Assembly (NCBI RefSeq): GCF_027497255.1
Contig: NZ_CP114903.1
Coordinates: 5,456,001-5,520,000, forward strand
Reading direction: 5' to 3'
Length of the DNA: 64,000 nucleotides
DNA from: Micromonospora sp. WMMD882
Lineage (GTDB): Bacteria; Actinomycetota; Actinomycetes; Mycobacteriales; Micromonosporaceae
Positions within the stretch are counted from its first letter, which is position 1; every line of letters begins with the position of its first letter. Both the position numbers and the translations under genes were made by a program. Of the stretch, positions 16,286 to 25,737 are shown in pieces. The notes under the pieces are model-generated. The model searched no databases, was not told the origin of the DNA, and saw only the letters and a list, made by a program, of their open reading frames with translations.

Positions 16286-18282
16286 ACCGCGCCCAGACGC
16301 TCGGCGCGCTGCTGCCGGCCGTACCGCTGGTGGCGGGGTTGACCGGGTTGCTGCTCGCGCCGTCCCCGCGAGGCCGCGCCGGCAGCGACGCGGCCCGGGG
16401 CGGGGGTGACGGCCGCGCCCCCGGGGAAGGCGCGCGGCGGGCCGCGATCGGGCTCGGCGTGGCCGGGGCGGCCGGGGCGCTGCTGCTCGCGGTGGCGCTG
16501 CTGGTCACCGTGGACGCGCCGACCGAGACCGCCCGCACCTGGATCATGCTCGGCGAGCTGCGGGTCACCCTCGGCGTCCGGCTCGACGGCGCGGCGGCGC
16601 CGGTGGCCGTCGCGGTGACCGCGGTCGCCCTGGCCGTGCAGGTCTACTCGGTCGCCTACCTGCGGCGCGGCCCGCACGACGACGTCGACGTCGACCACCG
16701 CTACCCGCCGTACGCGGCGCAGATCAGCCTGTTCACCGCGGCGATGCTGCTGGTGGTGGTCTCCGGGGACCTGATCCTGCTGCTGGTCGGCTGGGAGGTG
16801 ATGGGCGTCTGCTCGTACCTGCTCATCGCCCACGACCGGCGGCTGCCCGAAGCCCCGGCCGCCGCGACGAAGGCGTTCCTGGTCACCCGGGTGGGTGACG
16901 TCGGATTCCTGCTCGGCATCGCGCTGCTCGGGGTCAGCGCCGGCAGCTTCCGGATCGCCGACGTGCTCGCCCACGACCACGCCACCGGCACGCTCACCGC
17001 CGCCGGCCTGCTGCTGCTCGCCGGGGTGGCCGGCAAGAGCGCCCAGTTCCCGCTGCACACCTGGCTGCCGGACGCGATGGCCGGCCCCACCCCGATCTCC
17101 GCGCTGATCCACGCCGCCACGATGGTCGCCGCCGGGGTGTACGCGGTCACCCGGCTGTACCCGCTGTTCGAGGCGGCCCCGGTCACGCTGACCGTGCTCG
17201 GCGTGACCGCCTCGGTCACCCTGCTGCTCGGCGCGTTCGCCGCCACCGCCCAGGACGACCTGAAACGGGTCCTCGCCTGGTCCACCGTCTCCCAGCTCGG
17301 GTACCTGACCGGGGCGCTGGCCGTCGGCGCGCCCTCGGCGGCGCTGTTCCACCTGCTCACCCACGCCGCGTTCAAGGCGCTGCTGTTCCTGGCCGCCGGC
17401 GCGGTCATCCACACCGTCGGCACCACGCTGATGTCCGGCATGGGCGGGCTGCGCCGCGACCTGCCGGTCACCTTCTGGTGCACCGTCGTCGGGCTGGGCG
17501 CGCTGGCCGGGCTGCCGCCGCTGTCCGGTTTCTTCAGCAAGGAGAGCGTGCTCGCCGCCGCGCAGGAGGCGGCGCTGCACGACGCCGGCCCGACCCCCGC
17601 CTGGGTGGGCTGGCTGGTGTGGTTGGCCGGGCTGCTCGGCGTCGCCGTCACCGCCTGGTACGCCACCCGGCTGCTGCTGCGCACGTTCCTCGGCCCCCGC
17701 CGCGCCGAGCTGGCCCACCCGCACGACCCGCCGGCCCTGATGCGCTGGCCGATCCTGCTGCTCGCCGTGCCCGCCGCCCTGCTCGGCCTGGCCGCCTTCC
17801 AGCCGGCGTTCACCGACCGGCTGGCCGCCCAGACGGGCGGTGACCTGGCTGCCCCGTCGGGCGGTGAGCTGGCCGCCCCGTCGGGCGGTGAGCTGGTCCA
17901 CCTCGGGCCGGAGCTGCTGCCGCCGCTGGCGTTGCTGGCGCTCGGGGCGGGGCTGGCCTGGTGGCGGTGGCGGCGGGACCCGACCGTCGACCCGGCGGCC
18001 ACGCTGGGTCCGCTGCGGCCCGTGTTCGCGTCCGCGTTCCGGCTCGACGACGTCCAACGCGCCCTGGTGGTACGCCCGGTCGTCGGCCTGGCCCGACTGG
18101 CCCGTACCGCCGACGAGCAGGTGGTGGACGGGGCGGTCGAGGGCAGCGGACGGGCCGCGCGTGGGCTCGGCGGCGGGCTGGCCGCCCTGCACCGGGCGGC
18201 CCTGCCCCGGGCCGCCGTGGCGGTGCTGGCCGGCGCGCTGCTGATCGGCCTCGCCGCCGCCGTCCTCGGGGGCGTCCGATGA
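16282..18282 (+). CDS. nuoL: NADH-quinone oxidoreductase subunit L
   Basis: A 666-residue proton-pumping antiporter-like subunit with an extended C-terminal helix. Core motifs are LLVGWEVMGVCSYLLI (key Glu), GKSAQFPLHTWLPDAMAGPTPISALIHAATMVAAGVYAV (key Lys/His) and the THAAFKALLFLAAGAVIH helix. A periplasmic/cytoplasmic loop near residues 515-540 carries a short tandem duplication (APSGGEL twice, after a related TGGDLA). It sits between helices, so it should not disrupt pumping. GTG 16282 overlaps the nuoK stop. The stop overlaps the ATG of a possible 30-codon ORF. Confidence 0.94.
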   Translation: MNRAQTLGALLPAVPLVAGLTGLLLAPSPRGRAGSDAARGGGDGRAPGEGARRAAIGLGVAGAAGALLLAVALLVTVDAPTETARTWIMLGELRVTLGVRLDGAAAPVAVAVTAVALAVQVYSVAYLRRGPHDDVDVDHRYPPYAAQISLFTAAMLLVVVSGDLILLLVGWEVMGVCSYLLIAHDRRLPEAPAAATKAFLVTRVGDVGFLLGIALLGVSAGSFRIADVLAHDHATGTLTAAGLLLLAGVAGKSAQFPLHTWLPDAMAGPTPISALIHAATMVAAGVYAVTRLYPLFEAAPVTLTVLGVTASVTLLLGAFAATAQDDLKRVLAWSTVSQLGYLTGALAVGAPSAALFHLLTHAAFKALLFLAAGAVIHTVGTTLMSGMGGLRRDLPVTFWCTVVGLGALAGLPPLSGFFSKESVLAAAQEAALHDAGPTPAWVGWLVWLAGLLGVAVTAWYATRLLLRTFLGPRRAELAHPHDPPALMRWPILLLAVPAALLGLAAFQPAFTDRLAAQTGGDLAAPSGGELAAPSGGELVHLGPELLPPLALLALGAGLAWWRWRRDPTVDPAATLGPLRPVFASAFRLDDVQRALVVRPVVGLARLARTADEQVVDGAVEGSGRAARGLGGGLAALHRAALPRAAVAVLAGALLIGLAAAVLGGVR

Positions 18283-18371
18283 GGCCCGGGCGCGGGACCG
18301 GGCAGGCGGCCGCCAGCCGGGCCGACGCGGGTCCGGTCCGCCGGGGCGAGCCGCTCGGGGGTGTGGCATGA
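18279..18371 (+). CDS. Possible coupled 30-codon ORF between nuoL and nuoM
   Basis: ATG 18279 overlaps the nuoL stop as ATGA, and its TGA (18369-18371) overlaps the nuoM ATG, again as ATGA. It therefore fills the 85-base gap exactly and would let ribosomes pass from nuoL to nuoM without a break. The 30 residues are Arg/Gly/Ala-rich with no hydrophobic segment or recognisable motif. It may be translated only for coupling, or the arrangement may be chance. Confidence 0.35.
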   Translation: MRPGRGTGQAAASRADAGPVRRGEPLGGVA

Positions 18372-19927
18372 CGTTCGGTCAGTTCCTGCTGGTCGCGGTG
18401 CTGGCGGTGCCGGCGCTCGGCGCGGCCGTGGTCGCCGCGCTGCCCCGCGACCCGGCCCGACTGGTGGGCGTGGTCGTCGCCGCGATCACCCTGCTCGCCA
18501 CGCTGCCCCTGGCCACCGGCGACGGCTCGTGGACGGCGTACACCGTCACCGAACCCGCGGTACGACCCTGGCACCAGGTCGACCTGGCCTGGACCCCCGC
18601 CCTGGACCTGCGCTTCCACCTCGGCGTGGACGGCATCTCGTACCCGCTGGTCGTGCTGACCGCCCTGCTCACCCTGCTCTGTTGCGGGTACACGCTGTGG
18701 CGGGAACCCGCCGGCGGGCGCGGCGGCGCCCTGGTCGCGTTGCTGCTGGTGATCGAGGTCGGCATCCTGGGCACCTTCCTCGCCCTCGACCTGGTGCTGT
18801 TCTTCCTCTTCTTCGAGGTCGTCCTGCTCCCCATGTACGCGGTCATCGCCGGCTGGGGCGGCACCGCCGACGCCGCGCCCGCCCGCGGCCACGCCGAGTA
18901 CCGGCCGGTGGACCGGGCGGGCGCGCGGGCGGCGGCCCGGAAGTTCGCCCTCTACACCCTGGCCGGCTCGGTGCTGCTGCTGGTCGGCGTGTACGTGGTG
19001 GTCTCCGCCGCCGGCACCGCCGACATCGTCACGCTGACCGGCGGCGCCGGCCTCTCCCGGAGCGCCCAGATGGCCGCGTTCGTCCTGCTCGGGCTGGCGT
19101 TCGCGGTGAAGAGCCCACTGTGGCCGCTGCACACCTGGCTGCCCGCCGCGCACACCCAGGCGCCCACCGTCGGCAGCGTGATCCTCGCCGGGGTGCTGCT
19201 CAAGATGGGCACGTACGGGCTGATCCGGGTCGCCGTCGGCGTCGCCCCGGAAGGGGCCCGCTGGGCAGCGCCGGCGCTGGGCGTGCTCGCCGTCGCCGCG
19301 ATCATCGTCGGCTCACTGGTCTGCCTGGCCCAGAGCGAGCTGAAACGGCTGATCGCGTACTCCAGCGTCGGGCACATGGGGTTCGTGCTGCTCGGCGTGG
19401 CCACCCTCACCACCACCGGCATCCAGGCCGCGCTGATCGGCAACGTCGCCCACGGCGTCCTCACCGGTCTGCTGTTCTTCCTGGCCGGGGCGATCAAGGA
19501 CCGTACCCACACCGGGGAGCTGGGCGAGCTGTCCGGGCTGCGGGAGACCGCGCCCCGACTGTCCGGGCTGCTCGCGTTCGCCGCGATCGGCTCGCTCGGC
19601 CTGCCCGGCCTGGCCGGCTTCTGGGGCGAGGCGTTCGCCGTGGTCGCCGCGATCGAGGTCGGCGGGCCGCTGTGGACCACGCTGGGCGTGCTCGCGGCGC
19701 TGGGCGGGGCGCTCACCGCCGCGTACCTGCTGCGCCTGCTGCGTCGGGTCACCCACGGCCGACCCAGCCCGGCGGTGGTCGGCATTCCCGCAGGTGTCGC
19801 CGTCCCGGAGTGGGTCGTGTGGGCGCCGCTGGCGTTGCTCGCCCTGGCCGTCGGGCTCGTGCCGGCGCTGGTGCTCGGCGTCGCCGAGTCGCCCGTCGCC
19901 GCCCTCGTGGAGGTGATCCACCCGTGA
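18368..19927 (+). CDS. nuoM: NADH-quinone oxidoreductase subunit M
   Basis: A 519-residue antiporter-like subunit with about 14 helices. Diagnostic segments are [21 protein letters not shown] (conserved Glu), [40 protein letters not shown] (conserved Lys) and [22 protein letters not shown] 18368 overlaps the stop of the upstream mini-ORF. The nuoN GTG overlaps its stop by four bases. It would be one of the three large proton channels of this complex. Confidence 0.95.
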   Translation: MTFGQFLLVAVLAVPALGAAVVAALPRDPARLVGVVVAAITLLATLPLATGDGSWTAYTVTEPAVRPWHQVDLAWTPALDLRFHLGVDGISYPLVVLTALLTLLCCGYTLWREPAGGRGGALVALLLVIEVGILGTFLALDLVLFFLFFEVVLLPMYAVIAGWGGTADAAPARGHAEYRPVDRAGARAAARKFALYTLAGSVLLLVGVYVVVSAAGTADIVTLTGGAGLSRSAQMAAFVLLGLAFAVKSPLWPLHTWLPAAHTQAPTVGSVILAGVLLKMGTYGLIRVAVGVAPEGARWAAPALGVLAVAAIIVGSLVCLAQSELKRLIAYSSVGHMGFVLLGVATLTTTGIQAALIGNVAHGVLTGLLFFLAGAIKDRTHTGELGELSGLRETAPRLSGLLAFAAIGSLGLPGLAGFWGEAFAVVAAIEVGGPLWTTLGVLAALGGALTAAYLLRLLRRVTHGRPSPAVVGIPAGVAVPEWVVWAPLALLALAVGLVPALVLGVAESPVAALVEVIHP

Positions 19928-21477
19928 GTCTCGTGCAGACCGTCGACCACGTGGCGCTGCTCCCGGCGTACCTGGCCGCCGGGACCGCCGTACTCGTGCT
20001 CCTGGCCGACCTGCTGGTGGCCCGGCCGCGCGTCACGGTGGCCGTGGCGGCGCTCGGCGCGGCGGCCACCGCGCTCGGCGCGGCGCTGGTCGGGGCCGGC
20101 GACGACCGGGGCACGTTCTGCGTCGACGACGGCTGCTCGTACGTCGCCGACGACCGCGCCGGCCTGGTCGGGGTGGTGTTCGCCCTGCTCACCCTCGGGG
20201 TGCTGGCGTTGTCCGGGCCGCTGCTGCGGGCCGGTCGGACGCCGGCCGGGGAGTACTGCTTCCTCCTCGCCTGCTCGATGACCGGCGGCGTGGTGCTCGC
20301 CGCGGCCGGCGACCTGATCACCCTGATCGTCGCCCTGGAAACGCTCACCCTGCCGCTGTACGTGCTGGTCGGGCTGCGTCGGGGCAGCCTGGCCGGGGCG
20401 GAGGCGGCGGTCACCTTCTTCGTGGTCAGCGTGGTGGCCACCACGGTCACCCTGCTCGGCGCGGCCCTGCTGTACGCGGTCACCGGTCGGCTGCACCTGC
20501 GCCCGCTGGGCGACGTCCTCACCGACGGGTCCACCCTGCTCGACCTGCCGCTGACCACTGTCGCGGTGACGCTGGTGCTGGCCGGGCTGGCGTTCAAGGT
20601 GGCGGCGGTGCCGTTCCACGCCTGGGCGCCGACCACGTACGACGGCGCTCCGGTGCCGGTGGCCGCGTACCTGTCGACGGCCTCGAAGCTGGGCGGGGTG
20701 GTGGCGCTGCTAGCCGTCGTCCAGCACGCCCTGCCGGCCACCGTGACCGGCCCGACACTGGCCCTGCTCGCGGTGGCCACCATGACCGTCGGCAACCTGG
20801 TGGCGCTGCGGCAGCGCCGGATGGTCCGGCTGTTGGCCTGGTCGTCGGTGGCGCAGGCCGGCTACATCCTGGCCCCGCTGGGCGCTTTGGCGCTGTCCGC
20901 CGGCCGCACCGGGGACGCCCGGGCCGCCGGGTACGCCGCCGTCGTCGCGTACGCGGTGTTCTTCGTGCTGCTGGAGTTCGCCGCGTTCGCCGGCGTGGTG
21001 GCGTTGCGCCCGGCCGGCGCGGACGGCGGCGCGATCGACGACTACCGGGGCGCGGCGCGGCGGCGGCGCTGGGTGGGGGCGGCGTTCGGGCTGGCCCTGA
21101 TCGGCCTGGCCGGGCTGCCGCCGGGGCTGGCCGGGCTGTTCGCCAAGGTGACCGTGGTGCGTTCCCTGCTGACCGGCGGGGCCGGCTGGCTGGCCCTGGT
21201 GGTGGCCCTGAACGCGGTGCTCGGTCTGACCTACTACCTCAGGGTGGCCGCCACCCTGTACGTGCCCTCCACCGGCACGCCCGCCGCCAGCGATCCTGCC
21301 GCCAGCGGGTCCGCCTCTGGCGGGTCCGCGCCCGGCGGCCTCGCGATCGGCGGGTCCGCCATCGGCCAGCCCGCCGCCGACCGGCCGGGTCGGGTCGTGG
21401 TGACCGCCCTGGCCGCCGCGACCGCCCTCGCCGTTCTCCTCGGCCTCGCCCCGCAACTCCTGCTCGCCCTGACCTGA
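19924..21477 (+). CDS. nuoN: NADH-quinone oxidoreductase subunit N
   Basis: A 517-residue third antiporter-like subunit. It shows [59 protein letters not shown] and [19 protein letters not shown]. Before the last helix (about residues 455-490) there is a low-complexity insertion of repeated ASG/GGSA/IGGSA units. It matches nothing in the family and lies in an extramembrane loop. GTG 19924 overlaps the nuoM stop. This is the end of the cluster, and htpX follows after 167 bases. Confidence 0.94.
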   Translation: MSLVQTVDHVALLPAYLAAGTAVLVLLADLLVARPRVTVAVAALGAAATALGAALVGAGDDRGTFCVDDGCSYVADDRAGLVGVVFALLTLGVLALSGPLLRAGRTPAGEYCFLLACSMTGGVVLAAAGDLITLIVALETLTLPLYVLVGLRRGSLAGAEAAVTFFVVSVVATTVTLLGAALLYAVTGRLHLRPLGDVLTDGSTLLDLPLTTVAVTLVLAGLAFKVAAVPFHAWAPTTYDGAPVPVAAYLSTASKLGGVVALLAVVQHALPATVTGPTLALLAVATMTVGNLVALRQRRMVRLLAWSSVAQAGYILAPLGALALSAGRTGDARAAGYAAVVAYAVFFVLLEFAAFAGVVALRPAGADGGAIDDYRGAARRRRWVGAAFGLALIGLAGLPPGLAGLFAKVTVVRSLLTGGAGWLALVVALNAVLGLTYYLRVAATLYVPSTGTPAASDPAASGSASGGSAPGGLAIGGSAIGQPAADRPGRVVVTALAAATALAVLLGLAPQLLLALT

Positions 21478-21644
21478 TCGGTCTGCCGTCCCCTTTCCAG
21501 GTAACTCACAGTCATGAGAGGGACGGTTACCGGGTACCGGAGTGTTGTACCGGTCGACGGATCCCGCACGGATCCGGGCACGGACCCCGGTGGGCGACAT
21601 GTCGGCGCGGGATCCGGGCCGATCCGGGCACCGAAGGAGTGATC

Positions 21645-22523
21645 GTGCACCACAACCGTCTCAAGACGGCCGCGCTGCTCGGCCTGCTCACCTCACTGAT
21701 CCTGGCGGTGGGCTACTGGTTCGGCGGCAGTGGCGGCCTGGTCGTCGCCGTCGTCGTGTCGTTGCTGATGAACGGCGTCACCTACTTCTACTCGGACAAG
21801 CTCGCCCTGCGCTCGATGCGGGCGCAACCGGTCAGCGAGGCACAGTTCCCCGAGCTGTACCGGATGGTGCGGGAGTTGGCGGCGGAGGCCCGGCAGCCGA
21901 TGCCGAGGCTGTACGTGAGCCCGACCGCCCAGCCCAACGCCTTCGCCACCGGCCGCAACCCGAAGAACGCGGCGGTCTGCGTCACCCAGGGCATCACCGA
22001 GATCCTCGACTACCGTGAGTTGCGCGGAGTGATCGGGCACGAGCTGTCGCACGTCTACAACCGGGATATTCTCATCTCCAGCGTGGCGGCGGGCCTGGCC
22101 GGCATCATCACCATGCTGGCGAACCTCGCCTTCTTCATCCCGCTCGGCGGCAACGACGAGGACGGCCCGAACCCGGCCGTGCTGCTGTTGACCATCATCC
22201 TCGGCCCGATCGCGGCCACGGTGATCCAGTTGGCGATCAGCCGGAGCCGGGAGTTCCAGGCGGACGCCTCCGGCGCGCAGCTCACCGGGGACCCGCTGGC
22301 GCTGGCCAGCGCCCTGCGGAAGATCCACACGGGTACCCAGCGTCGGCCGTTGCCGGCCCAGGGGCAGCTCACCAGCACCGCTCACCTGATGATCGACAAC
22401 CCGTTCAAGAAGGGGGGCGGGATCGCCGCGCTCTTCGCCACCCACCCCCGCATGGAGGACCGGGTACGCCGCCTGGAGCGGATGGCCGCCGCGAACACCG
22501 GCCCGGTCCATTTCCAGCGCTGA
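21645..22523 (+). CDS. htpX: Membrane zinc metalloprotease HtpX
   Basis: A 292-residue M48 peptidase that degrades misfolded membrane proteins under envelope or heat stress. Two N-terminal helices (about residues 8-45) precede the zinc site [15 protein letters not shown] (HELSH near residue 130). Two further helices follow, then the third-ligand region [22 protein letters not shown] 21645 is chosen because GAAGGAG lies five bases upstream. A GTG six bases earlier overlaps that site. It is a single-gene unit with a strong hairpin downstream. Confidence 0.94.
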   Translation: MHHNRLKTAALLGLLTSLILAVGYWFGGSGGLVVAVVVSLLMNGVTYFYSDKLALRSMRAQPVSEAQFPELYRMVRELAAEARQPMPRLYVSPTAQPNAFATGRNPKNAAVCVTQGITEILDYRELRGVIGHELSHVYNRDILISSVAAGLAGIITMLANLAFFIPLGGNDEDGPNPAVLLLTIILGPIAATVIQLAISRSREFQADASGAQLTGDPLALASALRKIHTGTQRRPLPAQGQLTSTAHLMIDNPFKKGGGIAALFATHPRMEDRVRRLERMAAANTGPVHFQR

Positions 22524-22589
22524 CCGCCCACCGCGCCGGCCGCTCGGCCCCGCTGGTCCTGCCCCGCCAGTGATCAATTGAATATCCCT

Positions 22590-22627
22590 GAAACGGCGGT
22601 GTCCCCAGACGCGGACACCGCCGTTTC
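22590..22627 (+). terminator. Perfect 15-bp hairpin terminator of htpX
   Basis: GAAACGGCGGTGTCC (22590-22604) pairs perfectly with 22613-22627 over an 8-base loop, 66 bases past the htpX stop. Outside the hairpin, the gap 22524-22819 contains only GC-rich simple repeats (around 22640-22700) and the leader of the next gene. Confidence 0.8.
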
Positions 22628-22819
22628 GGCGATCTGGCGCGGCCCTGCGGCCCTGCGGCCCCTCGGCGCGCGGGCCCCTCGGCCCGCGGCGCGCAGCCCC
22701 CGGTAGGCGCTGGAGGGCGCTGATCCGGCTTGCCGCTCGTTGGGCAGACAGGGGCGGGGAGCCGGTCGGGGCAGGTGCCGGCGACGACGGCCCGCCGGCG
22801 CGTACCCGAGGAGAACCTG

Positions 22820-24100
22820 ATGGCCGCACCGCGTCGTTACCAGGCCGGGTACCGGGCCGTCTGGCGGATCCCCGGCGCGCCGGTCCTGCTGGTCACCGGC
22901 GTCGTCGGCCGGCTCGGGGTCGGCATGACCCCGCTCGCGCTGCTGCTGCTGGTCGAGGAGGTCACCGGACGCTACGCGCTGGCCGCCGTCGCCGGTGGGG
23001 TGTACGCGCTGTCGGGGGCGGCGTGCAGCCCGGTCGTCGGGCGGCTCGCCGACCGGATCGGCCCGACCCCGGTGCTGCTGACCACCGCGGTCGCCCATCC
23101 GATCGCCCTGCTCGGTCTGCTGCTCGCCAGCCGGGCCGGGGCCGACTCACTGCTCCTGGTCTACGTCGCGGCGGGGCTGGCCGGCGCCACGTATCCGCCG
23201 CTGACCGCCGCCATCCGGGGCGCGTGGAACCAGCTCACCACGGTCGCCAGCGGCCGGTACGCCCTGCGCGGCACCGCCCTGGCCGCCGAGACCGCCGTCA
23301 TGGAGGTGGTCTTCGTCCTCGGGCCGCTGCTGGTGGCCGCGTTCGTGCTGGTCGCCGACGCGGCGGCGGCCCTGGTCGGGGCGGCGGCGGCGACCCTGGC
23401 CGGCACCACGGGCGTCGCCCTCGGCCAGGTCATGCGGAACTGGCGACCGCATCCCCGGCACGCCCACGCCCGTGGGCTGGGCCCACTACGGGTGCCGGGC
23501 TTCCCGGCGCTGCTGTGCTGCGTGGCGGGCCTCGGGCTGGCGTTCGGCGCGGCCTCGGTGACCATCCCCGCGTACGCGAGCGCCCGCACCGACGCCGACG
23601 CGCAGAGCCTGGCCGGCCTGCTGCTGGCGGTCTGGGGGCTGGGCAGCGCGGCCGGCGGACTGTGGTTCGGCGCCCGTCACCCGGCCCGCGCCATGACCCG
23701 GCTGTACACCTGGCTGCTGGGCGGCCTGGCGACGAGTTTCCTGACGTTCGCGGTGATGCCCGGTCCGCTGGCGCTGGGCGTGGCGCTGCTCCTCGGCGGG
23801 GTGACCATCGGCCCCGCGCTCACCCTGCAGAACACCCTGGTCGGGCTGGTCACCCCGGCCGGCATGTTGCACGAGGCGTACACCTGGGTGATGACCATGT
23901 CGGTGGGCGCGAGCGCCGCCGGCGGCGGCGTCGCCGGTCTGATCGTCGACCGGCCCGGCGGTGTCCCGTGGGCCTTCGTCTTCGCGGCGGCGGCGGTCAC
24001 CGTCGCGGCCGGGGTGGCGGGCCGGCCCGGCGGCCCCATCGCCACCGCCGAGACCCGGGCGGTACGCGCGCAGCACGGCCTGACCCCCGAGCCGGCCTGA
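22820..24100 (+). CDS. MFS transporter, probable efflux pump
   Basis: A 426-residue protein with about 12 transmembrane helices. The loop between helices 2 and 3 reads [14 protein letters not shown], the classical MFS motif A. ATG 22820 is set by GAGGAG eight bases upstream. The protein resembles actinobacterial drug-export or sugar-efflux MFS members, but the substrate cannot be told. The last 25 residues are a hydrophilic tail. It is monocistronic as far as visible. A convergent decayed acetyltransferase gene ends 14 bases beyond it. Confidence 0.85.
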   Translation: MAAPRRYQAGYRAVWRIPGAPVLLVTGVVGRLGVGMTPLALLLLVEEVTGRYALAAVAGGVYALSGAACSPVVGRLADRIGPTPVLLTTAVAHPIALLGLLLASRAGADSLLLVYVAAGLAGATYPPLTAAIRGAWNQLTTVASGRYALRGTALAAETAVMEVVFVLGPLLVAAFVLVADAAAALVGAAAATLAGTTGVALGQVMRNWRPHPRHAHARGLGPLRVPGFPALLCCVAGLGLAFGAASVTIPAYASARTDADAQSLAGLLLAVWGLGSAAGGLWFGARHPARAMTRLYTWLLGGLATSFLTFAVMPGPLALGVALLLGGVTIGPALTLQNTLVGLVTPAGMLHEAYTWVMTMSVGASAAGGGVAGLIVDRPGGVPWAFVFAAAAVTVAAGVAGRPGGPIATAETRAVRAQHGLTPEPA

Positions 24101-24113
24101 CCGGGGCGCACGC

Positions 24114-24641
24114 TCACCGGGCCAACCCCTGCCCCTGGTACTCGGGCAGCACCAGCCAGCCGATCTCCGCGCCCGGCGTTGCGTCCTCGTCGTGCCGGGT
24201 GAGGGTCGCCGTGCCGGCCACGCTTCCCGACGCCGGCGGTCCACCACGATCATCCTGACCAGGTCGCCACCGCTGGCCACCAGTTCGACGCCAGGCCCAC
24301 CTGCGCCTCGGCCAGCTCCCGGGGGGTACGGCCCACCAAGGTGGGCCATCATCGTCGGGTCGCAGCGCATCCGCACGTACGCCGCCTCGTCGCCCGCTGG
24401 ACGTCCCGTAGCCGCACGCTCCCCGGTCGCGCTGCCGCGCGGCGGAGGTCACCGACCACTGTCTCCCCGGCCGGGCCGTCCTGCTCCCGCCGCCACCGCA
24501 GGTACGCGTGGAGTTGCTCGTCGCTTCGGCGGCCCCGACGTACAAGCTGACGCCTGGCGGCGTGTGCCGGTACTTCAGCCCGCGCCGGTCGGCGGAGCCC
24601 AGTAACTGCGGCGGGATCTCCTCGTCGTGGTCGCGTCCCAT
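24114..24641 (-). pseudogene. Decayed GNAT-family N-acetyltransferase gene
   Basis: Pieces of one GNAT protein are spread over all three minus-strand frames. In order they read: MGRDHDEEIPPQLL...; SDEQLHAYLRWRREQ...VRLRDVQRA; GDEAAYVRMRCDPTMMAHLGG; RELAEAQVGLA; VELVASGGDLVRMIVVD; and ASGSVAGTATLTRHDEDATPGAEIGW...QGQGLAR, then a stop. The last piece includes the acetyl-CoA-loop motif QGQGLA, but the usual C-terminal third is missing. At least four frame changes within 500 bases mean no full product. The N-terminal piece might be a separate small gene. Decay is far more likely than sequencing error, given the number of lesions. Confidence 0.75.
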
Positions 24642-24767
24642 GCCGCCATCCTGGTCACCGCCGCCACCGGTCCCGCCCGCCTCGCGCCCGCTCCGCTCGG
24701 GACCGGCCGGCGCAGGCTCGGGCGGGGCCGTCGTCCGGGTGGCCAGTCCCCTCCTCGAAGCCCTTTG

Positions 24768-24787
24768 GAGCTGCCCCGGATACGGGG
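24768..24787 (-). repeat. Copy of the short palindromic repeat (CCCCRTATCYGGGG core)
   Basis: Reading the minus strand, this matches the 20-bp core at 6707-6726 with one change. It is located between the decayed acetyltransferase and the 3' end of yajQ. Confidence 0.65.
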
Positions 24788-24822
24788 CGGTGTGCGTCAC
24801 CCCGGCCGTGCGGGGTGGGTGG

Positions 24823-25317
24823 TCAGCGGTAGTTGGTGAACTGGAGGGCGACTCCGAAGTCCTCGGCCTTGAGCAGGGTGATGACGGCCTGGAGGTCGTC
24901 CTTCTTCTTGCCGGTGACCCGGAGCTGGTCGCCCTGGATCTGCGCCTGCACGCCCTTCGGCCCCTCGTCGCGGATCTTCTTGCTGATCGACTTGGCCTTG
25001 TCCGAGTCGATGCCCTGGATCACCTTGGCGTCGATCTTGAAGATCTTGCCGGAGGAACGCGGGTCGCCGGCGTCCAACGACTTGAGCGAGATGTTCCGCT
25101 TGACCAGCTTCTCCTTGAAGACGTCCAGCGCGGCGCGCACCCGCTCCTCGGTCTCCGCCTGGAGGCTGATCGCCTCCTCACCCGACCAGGAGATCTCCGC
25201 GCCGGTGCCCCGGAAGTCGAATCGCGTCGAGAGCTCCTTCTCCGCCTGCCGGAGGGCGTTGTCGACCTCCTGGCGGTCGACCTTGCTCACGATGTCGAAC
25301 GACGGGTTGGCTGCCAT
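24823..25317 (-). CDS. yajQ: YajQ family nucleotide-binding protein (DUF520)
   Basis: A 164-residue protein with the DUF520 pattern: [44 protein letters not shown] at the start, [20 protein letters not shown] in the middle, and [18 protein letters not shown]...ALQFTNYR at the end. YajQ proteins bind nucleic acid, and some bind cyclic-di-GMP as receptors. Since a GGDEF-EAL protein is encoded 2.7 kb away, a link is possible but only inferred. The ATG is preceded by AGAGG at proper spacing. It is divergent from tRNA-Tyr. Confidence 0.93.
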   Translation of the reverse strand: MAANPSFDIVSKVDRQEVDNALRQAEKELSTRFDFRGTGAEISWSGEEAISLQAETEERVRAALDVFKEKLVKRNISLKSLDAGDPRSSGKIFKIDAKVIQGIDSDKAKSISKKIRDEGPKGVQAQIQGDQLRVTGKKKDDLQAVITLLKAEDFGVALQFTNYR

Positions 25318-25473
25318 GATCCTCTGCTCCTGCTTGCTGTCCGGCGGTCTCTGAACGTGTCACGGGTCGCCACCGCAGCGGTGCGACCCCCTGACCGTAC
25401 CCGGTTGCGTGGCCCCTGGGGCGAGCCGCTATCCTTGCTCCGCTGCCGCGTTACGGCGTGGCGGCGACGCCCT

Positions 25474-25557
25474 GGCGGGTTGCCCGAGCGGCCAATGGGA
25501 GCGGACTGTAAATCCGTCGCGAAAGCTACAGAGGTTCGAATCCTCTACCCGCCACCA
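25474..25557 (+). tRNA. tRNA-Tyr (GTA)
   Basis: Acceptor GGCGGGT pairs with ACCCGCC, discriminator A, and CCA is encoded (25555-25557). The anticodon GTA is at 25508-25510. The long variable arm between the anticodon and T stems is typical of bacterial tRNA-Tyr. The T arm GAGGTTCGAATCCTC is canonical. A hairpin terminator follows at 25566. Confidence 0.97.
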
Positions 25558-25565
25558 GGCAACGT

Positions 25566-25605
25566 AAAGGCCCTTGACCTGCGGAAACGCGGCTCAGGGG
25601 CCTTT
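25566..25605 (+). terminator. Terminator of tRNA-Tyr
   Basis: AAAGGCCCTTGA (25566-25577) pairs with TCAGGGGCCTTT (25594-25605) with one G-T pair, nine bases past the tRNA end. The right arm ends in TTT. Confidence 0.75.
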
Positions 25606-25737
25606 GTCGTCAGCGGCTGCTGTCGCTGCCCCAGGCATCCGAGACGCCGGGCGCCAGCGGGCGCGAAGGGAGAAGTTCCCCGCAGCTTGTCGCGCATCGG
25701 GTCCGATCGGCGAGACCGGCGCGGTCGCTGGGTGGGC

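Noticed and set aside
25474..25605. tRNA-Tyr as integration site of a genomic island
   Set aside because: No integrase, excisionase or duplicate tRNA 3' end was seen in the window. The repeat-rich DNA alone is not enough.
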